From assembly GCA_024349245.1 (NCBI GenBank), contig JALDNG010000016.1:4700001-4764000 (forward strand): a stretch of DNA of 64,000 nt, written 5' to 3'. Of the stretch, positions 36,101 to 50,700 are shown in pieces. A program made the translations under genes and the position numbers. The first letter of the stretch is position 1. Each line of letters begins with the position of its first letter. Under the pieces are notes generated by a model. The model made no database searches. It was not told the origin of the DNA and saw nothing but the letters and a program-made list of their open reading frames with translations. Source of the DNA: Neodontobutis hainanensis (lineage: Eukaryota > Chordata > Actinopteri > Gobiiformes > Odontobutidae).

Positions 36101-39100
36101 AACACAGCCTGACACACACTCACTGATATGAAAACAGAATAGAGAATATAAAAAGACAGGGTTATAGTAAAGCACACACCTCTCACTATCTTTATCTCTC
36201 ACATAGTGCCGCACAAAGCTTTCTATCCATTTTTCCCTTTCTCCTCATCTCTGATAGTCTGCTCCGCAAAGTTATATGAAGGGCATCAGCCAGGCCCGGC
36301 AAGCTGAGTGCAGAGTGACAGCGGCGAACGGAGTGATGGCTCGGCCCGATAAATACCCAGCGTCAAATGAAAAGGCTCTACGCTTGCCATCATCCCCTGT
36401 CACAATGCAATTACTGAACAGAGTGATAGCAAGATAGCAGCCCCCACCGCTAGCCACAATGATAAAAGTATTGACTGATTTGATTGAATGATTAAAATAA
36501 TGCAGACATAAAAATGGGGGGAAGATAGAGGGAAATGGCATCGTGGAGAGGGAGCATTGGAGAGAGTGTGCAGGGGTGGGCTGCGCTGCCAAGAGTGAAT
36601 CTTTGTAGATATGGTTATGTCATTATTGTGTGTCTATGCGTGTATGCGTTAAGGTGTTTGCTTCATCTAAAGGTGCTTTTGGTTTTGTTCTTTTGTTCTG
36701 TGTTGTGTCATTTCTTTGTCTCTGTGTCTCGCAGGTTGCCATTTGTGCTGACGCGAGAGAAGTTCTGCTATCAGATGGGAACGAGAAGTCTATTCAGAGT
36801 ATCCTTTCATGGGCAGCCTGCTTTTCATTTGGTCGCTCTGTCTATCTCTGCATCGCTGCCCTGGCTCATGTATTTATATGCATTTATATTCATTTATATT
36901 CATCTCTACCTTTATAGTTACGTACATGTAACATTGAATTGTAATGAATTTATACATATGTGCTTTTTTTGACCATTCAATAATACTTTCAATTACATTT
37001 TAATAGCAATTTATAACTATGCTATTTATACTATGCTATTTATTAAGTATAGCTGCATTTTTTAATCATAGTTATTTACTTATTTGTGATAAAGAAAATG
37101 GACAATAAAAGAAAAAAAAACAGCACGTCTTGTTGCTTGTTGTTATGCTAAAGATGGCCCATTTTTTACATTACTCTTCATGTTCAGTTCTGTGTATTAT
37201 TTAATTAACATATAAACCTAAAGACCTGAACTCCACTTTTGTATTATTTTACAAGCTGCCAACGCAATATTAACAAATTCTTACACTTTTATTTTGGATG
37301 TAATAATAACATTCTAAAAGTTCACTCATAGGTTTTTGTATGTTGTTTTTACTTTATCCAGTTCGATCAATGTTACCTTGTTCCTCTGTCACACAAATAC
37401 TTTATTAGAAACAATAATTGTCCAATGAAAAGTTCTCTTTCAAATCAACTTTATTTGTTTGTAGTTTCCTTTTTTCTTTAGTTCACTTTTCCCATTTCAA
37501 TTCAAGTCAAGTAAGTTTTTTGTTTGTTTGCTTTGGTTGTTTTTGTCGATTAACTTTGTGACAAATGCCAGCATTTAAAAGAGCTCCAACCTTGACTGCT
37601 CTTCAACTCTAAAAACCTAGATTGGGTTCTTGAAGCTTCTTTTATATTTAGGAAAAAAGCAACAGATGGGACACCAACAGTGACAAATATGCTGCACTTG
37701 GGCTCAATGTGGCATCTTCCAATCCACATGGCCCACAATGCCATGTTAAGAGCACAGTAATTGCCATGCTGTCAGATTTAGTCTGAGACTTCATCTTGGG
37801 TTAAAGCTTGATGAGTGTTTTGGAAGCTGGAACAATCAAGTTTTGTTGTTTAAGATGTTTTTTTGTGCGTGTGGTTAAGGTTGAGGCCTATAATTAAGTT
37901 TTTAAGACCAATCTGGAGGTGAGATTTTTGTAGTTGGAGTAGTTTATTGATCAACACACAATTGTCAGCTTTAAACATTTTTTTAACCAACACTTCACGC
38001 TTGTTTCATTTTTGTACTGAGTTTTTTTTCTCTTTCTTGGCTCCCCATCATTCCTTTCCCCTTTCTCTTGTCTTCTGCCTTTGGGCTCTACACTCAGTAA
38101 CTATGCAGCTGAGAAAGCACTCGGTGTGGTTTATTCACAAAAGCCGGAAATATAAATACGCATTTCTTCCCCATTGACCGTTGCATTGCTTCCATATTTA
38201 GCTCTGCTTACAATATTTCTGCCATAGTTGTCCACAATGTTCCTTTACCAATCACAATAAGCCCAAACAATAACACTACAGAGCCTGTAAAGCAGTCACA
38301 CACACATCTGGGCACACAAACAATATGCTATTGACTGGCTGCTTTGTTTCACAGAACAAACACATACAGAGATTTGTAAGTGAAATCATAGAGAGAATAG
38401 ATCGAACACACGCAGAGGGTTGGTGAAAGACATAATTTGTTCTGGGCTCAGCCAAATTGGCCCATTCACATACTGTAGGCATTCACATGGAAGGCATTTC
38501 CTTTCACAGAGGAAGCCGTTGAGCTTTGTCTTGAGCTGATGGACAGTGATTAACATGGCCTCATTGCGCCTCTAGTGTCACAATGGAAACAGATATTGGG
38601 TCTTGATACGGCTCAACACTATACAGTGAAACCGATGAAACAATGTCATATGCTTGGGAAATTGTAAAAAAAAAAAAAAACAATTAGAGATAACACCATA
38701 TGAGACCAAGTCCTGATTCATACTGATTAACTGAGATATACAGTTGTGCTAATAAGTTTATATACCATGGCAAAATATTTGATTTAGCCGGTGGTTGGGT
38801 GAAGCCATTTATTGTCAGACAATTGTGTTTACTGTTTACTGTTGTTTTTATTTTTTTATTGTTGTTTTTTTTTGTTGTGTTTACTGTTACAACATAATGA
38901 CAACAAAAACTACCCAAATAACCCTGATCAAAAGTTTAAATACCCCAGTTCTTAATACCATGTATTGCACCTTTAACATTAATGACAGCTTGAAGTATTT
39001 TGTGGTAGTTGTGGATGAGGCTCTTGATTTTCTCAGATGGTTAAGCTGCCCATTTTTGGGCAAAAAGTCTCTAATTCCTGTAAATTCTTGGGCTGTCTTG

Positions 39101-39754
39101 TATGAACTGTATGTTTGAGATCTCCTCAGAGTAGCTCAATGATATTGATGTCAGGAGACTGAGATGGTCCAAAACCTTCACTTTATGTTGCTGTAGCCAA
39201 TGGCGGGTCGACTTGGCCTTGTGCTGTGGATCGTTGTCATTTTGGAACGTTCAAGAGCTTCCAGGCTGATGAGTGCATATTTTCCTCCAGTATTTTCTGA
39301 TAACATGCTGCATTTATCTTTTCCTGTGCCTTTGTAGCTCGCACATCCCCAAAACTTCCGCAATTTACCTCCATGTTTCACAGTAGGAATGGTGCACCTT
39401 TAATCTTAGGCCTGTTGAATCCTCTCCAAATGTAACGTTTATGGTTCTGGGAAATGGCAAAAAAAAAACACATATTCTGCCAGGGTATGTTTTGAGCACA
39501 ACTGTAGAATATAATAAGACCAAGACCAGTGCAGTTCTATAGTGTAACGTTGAGCAGTGAAAGGTTATCAGTGATTAAAAAAAATAATCATGGGTCATTC
39601 CATTTGACATCAACAAAGACCCTCAGCTTGACCATCTTTGATTTGCTTCATACTTGTCATGTCCTTAACCTGTAGCATGTGGGCAACATTTGGGAGAATG
39701 GTATTTTTTTTATTTTAGTTAGTGAAATGTTTAGGTAAAAAAAAAAAGAAGAAA

Positions 39755-39804
<50 letters not shown>

Positions 39805-41644
39805 GTTAACTATAGTTTAATAAAGGTACTTTATTACTTATTAGTGTTCATAAAACAACAATAAAGTCTAAGGAAAAAAATTTAGTTTTATTAGTATGTT
39901 AGGACAGAGCAATTATTGATCTCATATTAGCAAGGAGAGTATGTTGAATCGTGTATTTAAAACACTATTCATCACAATATGAAACAAAATAGTCACTTTA
40001 ATAACTAAGCATATACTAAGTTTTCTAAGGACCAAGTTTGTGCACACAATAAGCACAGGAAACAGCTCTGGACGTGACCTTGAACAATCGATTTAAATGT
40101 TCCCTAAGTATGACTGATGGACGTCATTGGGTGCATCTTGTCCACTTGAAGTGATGTGCCTAATTATTCCTGCGCTCTAATGTTCAATAATGTTTCAATC
40201 TTTTCCTCTACACTCCTGTCCACTTCACTTCTGTGTGTACTAGCGTTTGTGTGTGCCTCGCTGACCTCTTCCCCAGTGGTGTGCTAGTGATGAGATTACT
40301 GTAAGCTGCTCTGCTCTTCGCCCTGTCATCCCCATGCGTAATGCACTGATGCCCAGGTGTCCAGCGCTGCAGTTATAGCTGGGGAATGTCTTTGGAGCAA
40401 ATATTTATTGTTATTTATTATAATACTTGCAGTTCAGAGAGCGTCCTTTGATTTGGTATCAGCCCTCGAACTATCAGTCCCATTTATCGCCTTATCTTCC
40501 ATTCCCCCTCTGTCCTTTCCTTTTTACACCGTCCCCTGCTCTGTTCTCGTCGATTGGATTTGTCTCAGCTCTTTGCCGGCTTTAAAGACAAGGAAATCCT
40601 AATTGAATTGCTTTGCAACTCCACAAGCCAGTGTATTAATAGACAACTTGACATCAATCGCCCTGCTTTTGTGTGTGTTCATCTGTGTGCGTGTAAGACA
40701 GCCAGTGTAAGTTGGTGTGTCTCTGGTTAAAAGCCTTGCCATTGATCCAGCATCAGTCTTCTGTGATCTTCTACTGGAGGCCGCGTTGCCATCCCATGGA
40801 GATCATCTGTGCTCACTCAAAATACATGTGTCTACACTATATATTTCTGTGAATTAATTTATTTATGCTGGTCCATGAATGTCCAAGATAACAAGGCTTA
40901 TCTTATCTTTGTCCATCCTTTTCTTCTTCCTCCTCTTCTCCACCTGTTCTTGGGCATAAAGTGATGTTAGAGCCCTTAACAGTTATAAAAAACTTTATTA
41001 TACTTTAACTATATTTTGTTTGGAAGGCTTAAGAAGGCTTTGTTTGGAAGGTCTAAAAAGGACATAGAATTGTGGTTCACAAAACTGCATCAGAAGAAAC
41101 CACATGACTTCTGGAGCAATTTCCCATGAGACCAAAATGGCGTTATTTGGCCATAATGCCCTTTTTTGTGTGTTTGTTGCGCTAAATGGCTTTTGTCTGT
41201 GTGTGTTTGTAAATATTTTCATTTTAAATCCTTGACTGTGGAATATCAGATGTTCGGGAGCTGGTGGAGAGAAACCGTCAAGATGGAGGGTTTGGCTCAA
41301 CATGTGTTTCTGCCAGGTGAACCCCTTCACTTCCTAAAAATAACAACAGCCATTACTTTCATTTTGGTTTGGGCTGAATTAAAACAATAATGTCACTCTC
41401 AAAATAGCACCAAATACTTTAATTTTGATACATAAAATTGCATTTGCTGAATGTTTCACTATGGTTTTTCTGACTTCCAAACACATTTTCTCTAAACTTT
41501 GATGTAACAAGAGACTGATACAGGAAAAGATAACAACCAAAGTTACTATTTAATTGAAGTTAAATTTAGAGAGTTAGGAATTGCTTTTAGAAAAGATGGC
41601 AATCCAATAACTGTAAGAAGGTTAAAAAGTAGAAAACATACAAA

Positions 41645-41717
<73 letters not shown>

Positions 41718-44700
41718 TTGCAAATCTTGCTATTTGGTGACCACCTCCTTATAACTTTTATGCTGGAAATAAATGACCAGCGTAGCCATGGTATCTATCA
41801 AGCACATACATACAGACTCATTCAAGCATTTCATTCTCTTTGAGAGGAAGTCTTCATGTGGAAATCATTATGAGACCTGATCTATACACAAAATGGGTCC
41901 AAAATGTCATTTGTTTTGTCCGTTAACGAGACATTTTGCCTCGCTACCTTTCTCCTCTCGCCATCTTTCTCCCCTCGTTCTCCTGCTCATATTTACATGA
42001 GCGGAAGATGGTGTGAAAAAGTAAACGTATAATTAGGCTACATTACTTTGATTGTTTTCTTTTCAGATTATGCCTGCTGTCATGTGCGCTCCACGAGAGA
42101 GGGCGAAGGGCACAATGTGATTGGGCGAGAGGAGTGGTAGGGAGGGGCGAGGGCCTCCCGCTGCGAATGGAGATTGTGTTTCTTGCAGAGCCTAATGTTT
42201 TGTTTACTGAGTGTTAATAATGTCTAATTAATAATCCTCCAGTCTGCCTGACAGTCTAAGAGGGAAAATGATGTGGAAACAAGAGATGAAGGGGGTAAAA
42301 AGGCACTAAGAGATGGAAGGCATAAAGCAGGAGGACAGGTGGGGGAGTGATGATGGTCTTGTGGAGAGGTGGCTGCTCTGTGTACGTGTATGTGCATAGT
42401 ATAAATGTCAAGTGTCATGTCAGACACTCTGGATTTACCTCATACATGACATGTCTTCCCTGCTCACTGCTTTCTCCAATTCTTTACTGAAGCAGAAAAA
42501 CAGTAGGGGTCATTCCTTGGCTGGTCCCACTTTCTGAGTTAGGACTTTCTTCTGACTTTAATGTGTTTATGGTCTTACTGTTCATATATGCTTGACTTTT
42601 TAATACGAGTTGATTCTCTCACTAAAGTTTTACACTTACTTGATTGTTCATATGCATTTTTTTAACTCTGAAATATATATCTCAGCCGTTACCTACAGTA
42701 GATGAATCTTAAATCACACAAAGCTGTACACCTTCTCGCCACACACCAGACGATTGAAACAAAACTGAATTCTGATTTGTTTATGCCAACAGGGTTTTGA
42801 GATGGGACAGCGATTCAGACATTTCATCGCTAGAGGGTCACTTTGACGTCATCATGTGTGCCGACTGGTATGTTCAAACCTTTACCTTATTAAGAATGAA
42901 CTCTTGGCTGACAGTTGTAGCATGGTTCCCTCCTTGTGGTTGGACTTTCCCCTGCCTTATCACACACACACACACGCATAGATACATATGCTCTAATGGC
43001 CACGTGCCTCCATTTTACACTAAATTGCCTCGTTTTCATGCTTGGTGTGCCAGCAAATGGATGACTTAGGCAAATTGCAAATAATTGCGCCTTGACAAGG
43101 AAGGAGACACACTAAGATAAAGAAAGAGTTGAGGGCGGATGAAGGGAGGAGTGGAAATGGAGATGGAAATGGAGCGATAGAGCAACATAAACATAACAAT
43201 TAGCCCCCATTCATTGAAATGTAGATCTTGGCCAATCTAAAATTAAATCTTGTCAATTGCTCACATGTAGCGAATGAGATTGGATTCATCAAGACAGCCT
43301 ACTGCACTCTGCCCAATCTTGGAAAGCACAAGTGTGAAACACAGTCAATGAACTTGACTTTAGTTGCTAATTTAATGACTTCACTTGTGCCTTGTGACTT
43401 TTTTGTACTTTAAATGGCTAAGTGTTATAATATCATGCACAAAACAACCATAGGTGTGTGAATTCTTACAGCACCCAACTACTGACTTAGACAGTCACTG
43501 CTGAAAAGTGCCAAAGTCCCGTTCCACTGTTATGAAGGCAACATGTACACTAAACCTTTTCATTTTTAAAATGCTGGACAATCTGTTTCCACAGTGTTTT
43601 GCGATTGTCACTTTTTTATATGGTTTTATATTGTATGATTTGGAATTAACAGGTGATTAAACATACACATTTTCTCTGACATGACAAATTACAGAGCACA
43701 ACAAACAATGTAAAAATGTGCTTGTGTCATTTTCAAGTTTGTGTTTTTCTCTGTCCAGACTAGAACACACTGCACAGTCTGTGAATTTTAAGTTTTCTAG
43801 CATCTCAGTGACTCACTTGTGTGTTCATTTTATTGGAAGATGGGGTTTGGCAGACTATAGGAATTTTATATTCATATAACTTACACTCAAGCACTTTCTG
43901 CTCTTGTGTGCATATTTTAATTCTGTTGTGGCAATTCAAAGATGTTAAAAGTCAAAGAATTACTCGAGGTATTGTTTATGGAGTAGAAAACAAATATGTC
44001 TGTTTTTGTTCATGCACTTATTTGAGCCATGTCACTTAATAGGGACATGAGCACAGGTTATGACTCTGGGTTATGCTAAAGCCTTTTTTATGTTAAGGGT
44101 TATAATGAAGTATGTACCAGTTTTCAAATGCTGACCAGAACCATTTTTGTGTTCGTGTGTGTGTGCTAAGTGCAGCATTAGCAAACACAGTTGTCATTAT
44201 TATAATGTCACGGTCATTACAGGTAATAGTCAGATATAACAACTGCAGAAAGAGCAAGAGCAGGCAGCTAATAGATAATGTTTTTCAAAGAACAGCCTAT
44301 AGGCATCGGTACAATAGATCAAAGCGGATTATGCATGAGTTGAAATATGGCTGGTCCTTGGTTGCACATTTGCTTCTACTGCAGAGGTGCATACATTTAG
44401 TCATTGGTCTGCAGTGTGTACCACAAGAAGCTTTCCAGTATGCTGCCATATTTCGGTTTGTGTATGGAGGGTGGGGGGGTGGAGGGTGGGGTATGTAATA
44501 ATTGTGCCGGTGGCAGCTGAAGAGTGATGGCTGACCGATTAATGGGCGCATCATTGTGATGATCACCTGCGAAAAGGTCAACAACATGGCTCCCACTTGG
44601 ATTAATTATAGGTCCTACTGTCGGCAGTGTAGCCACCGCTGTGAGGAGATGAGGGAAGGACAGGAGGAGATGGCAAGGAAGACACAGGGAATTTGGGAAT

Positions 44701-47700
44701 GGCGTAGTAAATTGTTCAGTCAGTAGCTGGAGCCATTAGAGGTGTTACTTAAGTGCTTTTCAGGAACGAGGATGGTACTTTTCAACACTTTCCGTAGTGT
44801 TTAATAGAAAAAAACTATAAAAAGACTATTCAAACAAGACAAGAAGAAAACAATGATGTCAGATATGTAACTAATGAGAATTACACGGCATTGTCAACAT
44901 TTTTTTATTCATTCCATCCTTAGACACAGACTATAAGACAACTATCTAAGATTTATTTATCTCCCCTGTTGTGTGTGTGATATGCGACAATGAGAGATTT
45001 CTCCAGTGCGTGCACATGAGTGGCAGGCATCCTTGGCTCGGATATTGGCTCGTAAGTTGTCTACAAGATGTCCATGTGTGGCTACTGAGATAAAGCTATG
45101 TGCTTTTTGTGCAATTCTTCACAAACTGTTTGACACAATTGTATTTCTACATACTGTGTGTTGTCCACCACCGTATGCAGAAATACATGTGTGTGTGTCA
45201 CATTTGCAGTAAAACATATATATATATACAAAATAAGCATATGTGTACTGCAACTGTATGTGCCTTTGAGTTTGCTTTCAGAGTCAATCATTTTGGTTTG
45301 TCGTAAAAAAAAAATTTGTTTGATTTGAATTAGAAGATGTGAACAAAATCTAATTTCTCTCACTGGTTTGAGTACCTACATTTCTAGAGTATATCAAAGC
45401 TATATTGTGACCAATAATAGCTCAAATATTACTATTAATTCATATTTGTGTCAATATTATTTTAACAGTTCAACTATTTTGGTATTCTGAGTTTCATTTA
45501 TAGAAAAAGAATGAGTCCCTATCAGGACTAAACCAGTGTTGTCGGAGTGTATTGTTATTAGCCTACTCTTAGAATCTTGATTAACTCAATTAATGTTGTG
45601 TGCTTTACTAGAGCTATTAATAGCCTTTGTGCGCCTGTTGTTGGGTTTGTTTTTCAGTAGTTAGTCACAAGGTTGAGCTTCTATTTCAGGCTTAAGTGGC
45701 TTAGTCATTTCCCCACACAAGTAGGAGTGCATTTCCTGAAGAGAATGAAGAGAGATTTTTAGTTAAGCAGGAATGACAAGCATGAACCTGGAAAAAAGGG
45801 GATAATAATAATAATAGAAAGAATCTCAAGATATGTACTTATTATCCTGAAATTCTGGCTACAACAAAAAAAATAAGCTGTACTGTTTTGCAAATGGTGA
45901 TGTACAAACTGCTACTTGTTTTTTTTTTGTAATCAATAAATGCTATAGCTGTTTCTCAGGGCTGAAGACTGAGTTGGTGAGTTTCCCACACCTCTTGCCT
46001 CTTTGATGACACTGTGACGACACTGTGACAGGCCTGATGACATCCTGTATGATCACATACATGTGTAAGCAGACAAATATAGTTGCTACGCTCTCACAGA
46101 CACACTCTGTCCTGCTCTTTGTCCCAGTAGCTCTAGACTGGCCTGAGTGGGCCGTCCTGGGCGGGAAGGGTCAGAGTGAGACAATGGGACTGTGAACGTC
46201 TGGGGACATCAGAAGGGCACACCAGTCATTTAGGGGGTCCATAATTGTTTTTAAATGGTTATACACAGTCTACAAGCAAAGCAGACGGACTAACAGTGCT
46301 GCTAAATAAACAACAGTGAGAGATGTATAATGAAAAGTGACTTGTGTTTGGTTTTAATGCTTAAATTAATATTACAGTACGATTTGTGAGAAGCTAGTAC
46401 AACTGTTTAACTGTTGTCCCTTCGGTGACTTGGTGCCCTTCCTTTGGCCTACGTCTGTGATTGTATGAGTCTGTTTGAGCTCCACCCGACTTGCCTACTT
46501 CCTTGTTTTTCTTCACCAACCATTTTTCCTTCCACAGATATCTGTGACAAAACAAACCAAACACAAACCTCTCACCTTTCAAGTTAAATAAACTAACACC
46601 TCTGCTGACCCTTAAAAAATAATAAACATTTAACATATGGGACACAAGAGACACAGAAGGCTCCGTAACTGATGGAAGACTTTCATGCACAGGTAACATG
46701 GTGATTAACCGATGTGGGATCAGGTGGTTTCAGTTAAGGTCAGAAGGTCAAAGGTGGAAAAGTTCCATGCAGATTGCCTCTCTGGTAGTTGGACGGATGT
46801 GAAGGATTATGTCAAATCTGCAAAACATTGTTGCATTTTAGTCAAATTACTGCACTCTCATCTGTGATAATAGGTGCACACATGGACACTGCTCGCATAA
46901 TGGATTGAAATGTGCCACTGTGGCTATAGAGACAGGTGTTACTTTGTTCACCGTGATTAGAGGTGATAATGAAAGACTTTGTGGATTTGTCTGGATTTCC
47001 ATCCCATTGAAAACCTATTGTTGGCATTGGTTATTTTATTTATTTATTTATTCACCCATTAGCAAGTGCATTGTTGCCAACTATCCTAAGGCCACACATG
47101 TAAAATACGTTATATGTTTTAAAATTGTTATAGATTGTGATTTTTCCAAAAATTCAGGATGCCTTAAGTAAAACTTCCATTAATAATTACATTGTTTAAA
47201 ATGATTACTTCTCAGTTTATTGTTAACACTGTTTTAGAAACTGAAACATTACAAACAGAGCATAATGATACATTCTCATTAACAGCACATTTTTAGCATT
47301 GCACATACACATAATTTGATGTTGTAACATATTGTGTCACTATATAGTAACACCTTAATCAATGTTATTGTGTCCATTAGGATATGTAGTCCAAACGCTA
47401 CAGCCTTGTAACTCATTTGAGCAAAAAGAGTCCTTAGTGTTCTTCATGTTGTTCCGTAAGTCTTTATTTACTTCAAAGCACATATTATAGCCAGATTTAT
47501 TCCCCTAAATCTTCTGTTTTCCAGCCCTTTGAATTGTTCAGGTAAAAGCGTATACACTCATTTGTTTGTTGTTGCCGACGTTATCTTTGAGGCTGGATTT
47601 AATCTTGCTTTGCATTCTTCTCAGTGCGTCGCCGGGCCGATGTGAACGCACCTGAAAACTCAGACGTAAACAGAAAGGAGACCATCTTACTCATGCAAAT

Positions 47701-50700
47701 TGTTTTTTTTCCTCTTCTTGCTTTTGGTCGATTTATTGGTCAACAAAGCAAAATAAATAGGCCGCAGGTTTATCTGGAGCTACTATCATGAGAATGCATT
47801 CTAAACGGACTCTCTATTTTCCCCACAGTTTGTTTCTGGACCAGTACAGAGCCAGTCTGGTTGATGCTATAAGGAGATTACTGCAGCCCAAAGTAAGTGT
47901 TTATGTGGACTCTATATATCTGCGCTTATCCCTTTCCTCTAAATCACACTGTGCTTCTCAATCATAATTAGGCCATGCCCACAAGCCTATACACATTAAT
48001 AGACAGACAGAATTAATATCATGTAATGCTTTAATGCTTATTATGAGCAAGTTGAATGTGTGGCTCTGATCTGTGGCTCTCTTTTGCACACTTCCCTTCA
48101 TCATAAATCCAAGGCAACTTCTCCCTTTTGGCCTTGCGATAAGACCCCACGCTGCGACAGCCAAAGCAACTGGGGAAAAAAGCAAAAAGGCTGGAAGAGA
48201 TAGGGCTGAGATTTCTATTCATCTGAGGGAAAAGGGGGAGAGAGGGTGTGTTTAACTACAAGGAGTAGAATGCCAGAGAGGATTTTATTTATGGAAAAAA
48301 GAAGAAGAAAACGGGTGAAAGGAGAAGAGCAGGCTAATTGTCAAGGATGGCATCACTGATAAACTTTCTTAATATAGTCTCTTGTCCAAACGTGTATCTT
48401 AAATGCGAGTATTCCATAGACTCTGAATATGGAAAAACATGTTGTTCTGTGAATTCTAGTCCAATTGCTTGTTTCATTTAAAATTCTGGATGAATCAAAA
48501 CTTTTTTTTTTTGATTGTCTTATATATTTTTGCACATTTTTAACTATTACTATTAGCTCCAAAAATTGATCCCATTGTGGTGCATTGATGACTTAGTAAT
48601 AGAGCGTGTAGATAGACATTTTCAACATTAATATAGTGTCTACTGCCTAAGTCTGCCTCTCCAGTGTGAATGCATGAGCCGCGGTAGATTTATGACAATG
48701 GTGACATGTGGTCATTGTATTACATGTGCGTGTTAAGTTTCCCCTTATGTCGGCATGACTTTAATCCAGCAGAGATGATTCGAGGGGCTAATATGATTTT
48801 AGTGTGGACCAACAGACAGCCGCTGCTACAACAAGCTTTGCTAAATATTTAATATTTGGTTAAGCTGATTAAACAATTAACAAAGCAATTAATTCTCCTT
48901 CTAATTGCACTAATTTGTTGTTTCTGACAAAGGTGGACCATGTGGCGAATCCCTTAATCAGCTGATTTATGTTGTGAGGAATTCTGTTTGTCTGTTTGTT
49001 TTTGGTGTTATTGTAGAAAGGGGAGGTGTATGAGCTTCTTATACAGATGAAAAATCATCTGTCAGGCGACCATCCTGCTGTCTCCACTGGCTTTTTGTTC
49101 CTTTAGCTTTTGTTGTGCCAGAGTTTGCTTGTCTATCTACAGCACACGCTCATCCCTCTTCCCTCCATTTAATTAAACAGTAATAGCATGATCAAAATAT
49201 GAAATTAAACCGAAAGCTGCAGGATTTCAAAGAAACTTTAAACCTGTTGGTAATCCTCTTTGTGCGTCGCCTGTGATGCAGCATGTGCGCTCCTGCCACA
49301 CACAAACATTATGTCCACACCTACATTTGTGTGTTTACATTTCCTTCCTTGATTGGATTAGAAGAGCGCTCATTTTTTTGGTTAAACATCTATTATATTG
49401 TTTTGAGAAAATCTAAGGGGAGATGCACAGTGACCAATAAAATATCAGTGATTGCTTTGTAAAATAAAAAATGCAACAGGATACAATGTAAGAACATAGG
49501 TGTATCTTATTATCTTCCTTTAATGTTTTCTTCAGGGCATAGCTTTAGTATTTGCTCCGAGGCGAGGTCAAACCCTTGCTCTCTTCAGTGAGCTGGCCCA
49601 GCAGGCTGGACTGTTCGTCTCTCAACACCAGCAGTATGACAGTCATGTTTGGGACATGCACTTAAAGGTAAGCCTCAAGACACTACATCTGCACACTAAT
49701 AGTAAAACTTCTAAATGTACCTTTTCATAGGCACTAAGTTAGAAATACAGTGCATATAAATAAATAAAATATACTTGTATTCATGTGTGTATGTTTGAGA
49801 AAATTATTGATGGTAATTCACCACAATAAAAATCTCGCCAGCTAACCTACACTACAATCGTATAATTATAGTTAATAGTAGTAAAGTACAGGCAGGTCTA
49901 ATTTTAGTCAAATTTTTCAAGACCTATTTTTAAAGCAGTTGTAAGAATTGTACAGGCTAACTCTGAAGACTAAGATCATTTAATTATTCAAGAAATCTGG
50001 ACAAAGTATATTAATAAACATTAAAACAGAAAGAAAGGAAAAACAACAATATACAACACAATAAGGACAGACATTCCAAGTCAATATTAGTACAGACAAT
50101 AGAACAGCAACACGTTAATAAGAGGAAGAGACAGAACATGATTTACAATTCATCTGTATTGCACTGAATATAGGAAGGTGCACAAGTTTGAGTAAGTTAA
50201 GTTATAAATTATGGATATTGCACTGGCCTATCTTTCAAACATAATTTGCTAACCAGGTGCCGGTCACATATGATCACATGTTTGGGTGTCTCTCAACCAC
50301 AGTTTCAAAAGTGTTTTAAAAGTAAGGGACGTTGTATATTCCCTCACGGAGAGTAGAAGGCTGTACCAAAACGTTGAGCCCTGAAATGACAGAACGTTTT
50401 GAGAAAATGATGTACGTCTGAATGGGAGCTCACAGTCACCACACAGTGGCTTGTGTTACTCTTGAACCAGGGCCACTAAGAGTTTCTGTTTTTTAAACTC
50501 ATTCATCGGGGGAGGAGCCAAACCATGAATAACTTTGTAAATAAAACAAGCAGATTTAAATATATTTAAAAATTGAGAGACTTAATAAACTATAATTATT
50601 GAGAATATGGCAAGGGTGGTAAGAAACAAGTTGCTACATGCTACGAAAGCCCTTTTATAGCATGTAGTGTAGATGTACTGAACATGTTTGTAGCCCTTTT

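Larger units (their letters stand above)
36799..41249 (+). other. camkmt: camkmt intron, 4.5 kb
   Basis: GTATCC to TATCAG. It contains an internally deleted Tc1 element (38741-39504), a (TA)n run, short tandem duplications near 36880-36905 and 41018-41060, and a non-repetitive stretch at 40340-40640 that reads as possible conserved non-coding DNA. Confidence 0.85.

Noticed and set aside
36535..36972. 145-codon open frame overlapping a camkmt exon
   Set aside because: It reads the exon 36735-36798 in the wrong frame; the true frame gives conserved Camkmt residues.
38565..38585. Possible second CTCF site (TGCGCCTCTAGTGTCA)
   Set aside because: The motif is one base short in the core compared with CTCF consensus (GCGCCCTCTAGTGG-type), so the match is weak.
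44112..44498. 128-codon + strand frame with a Gly/Trp-rich end
   Set aside because: The Gly/Trp end comes from a G-rich run (44466-44492); the remainder has no motif and sits inside a camkmt intron.
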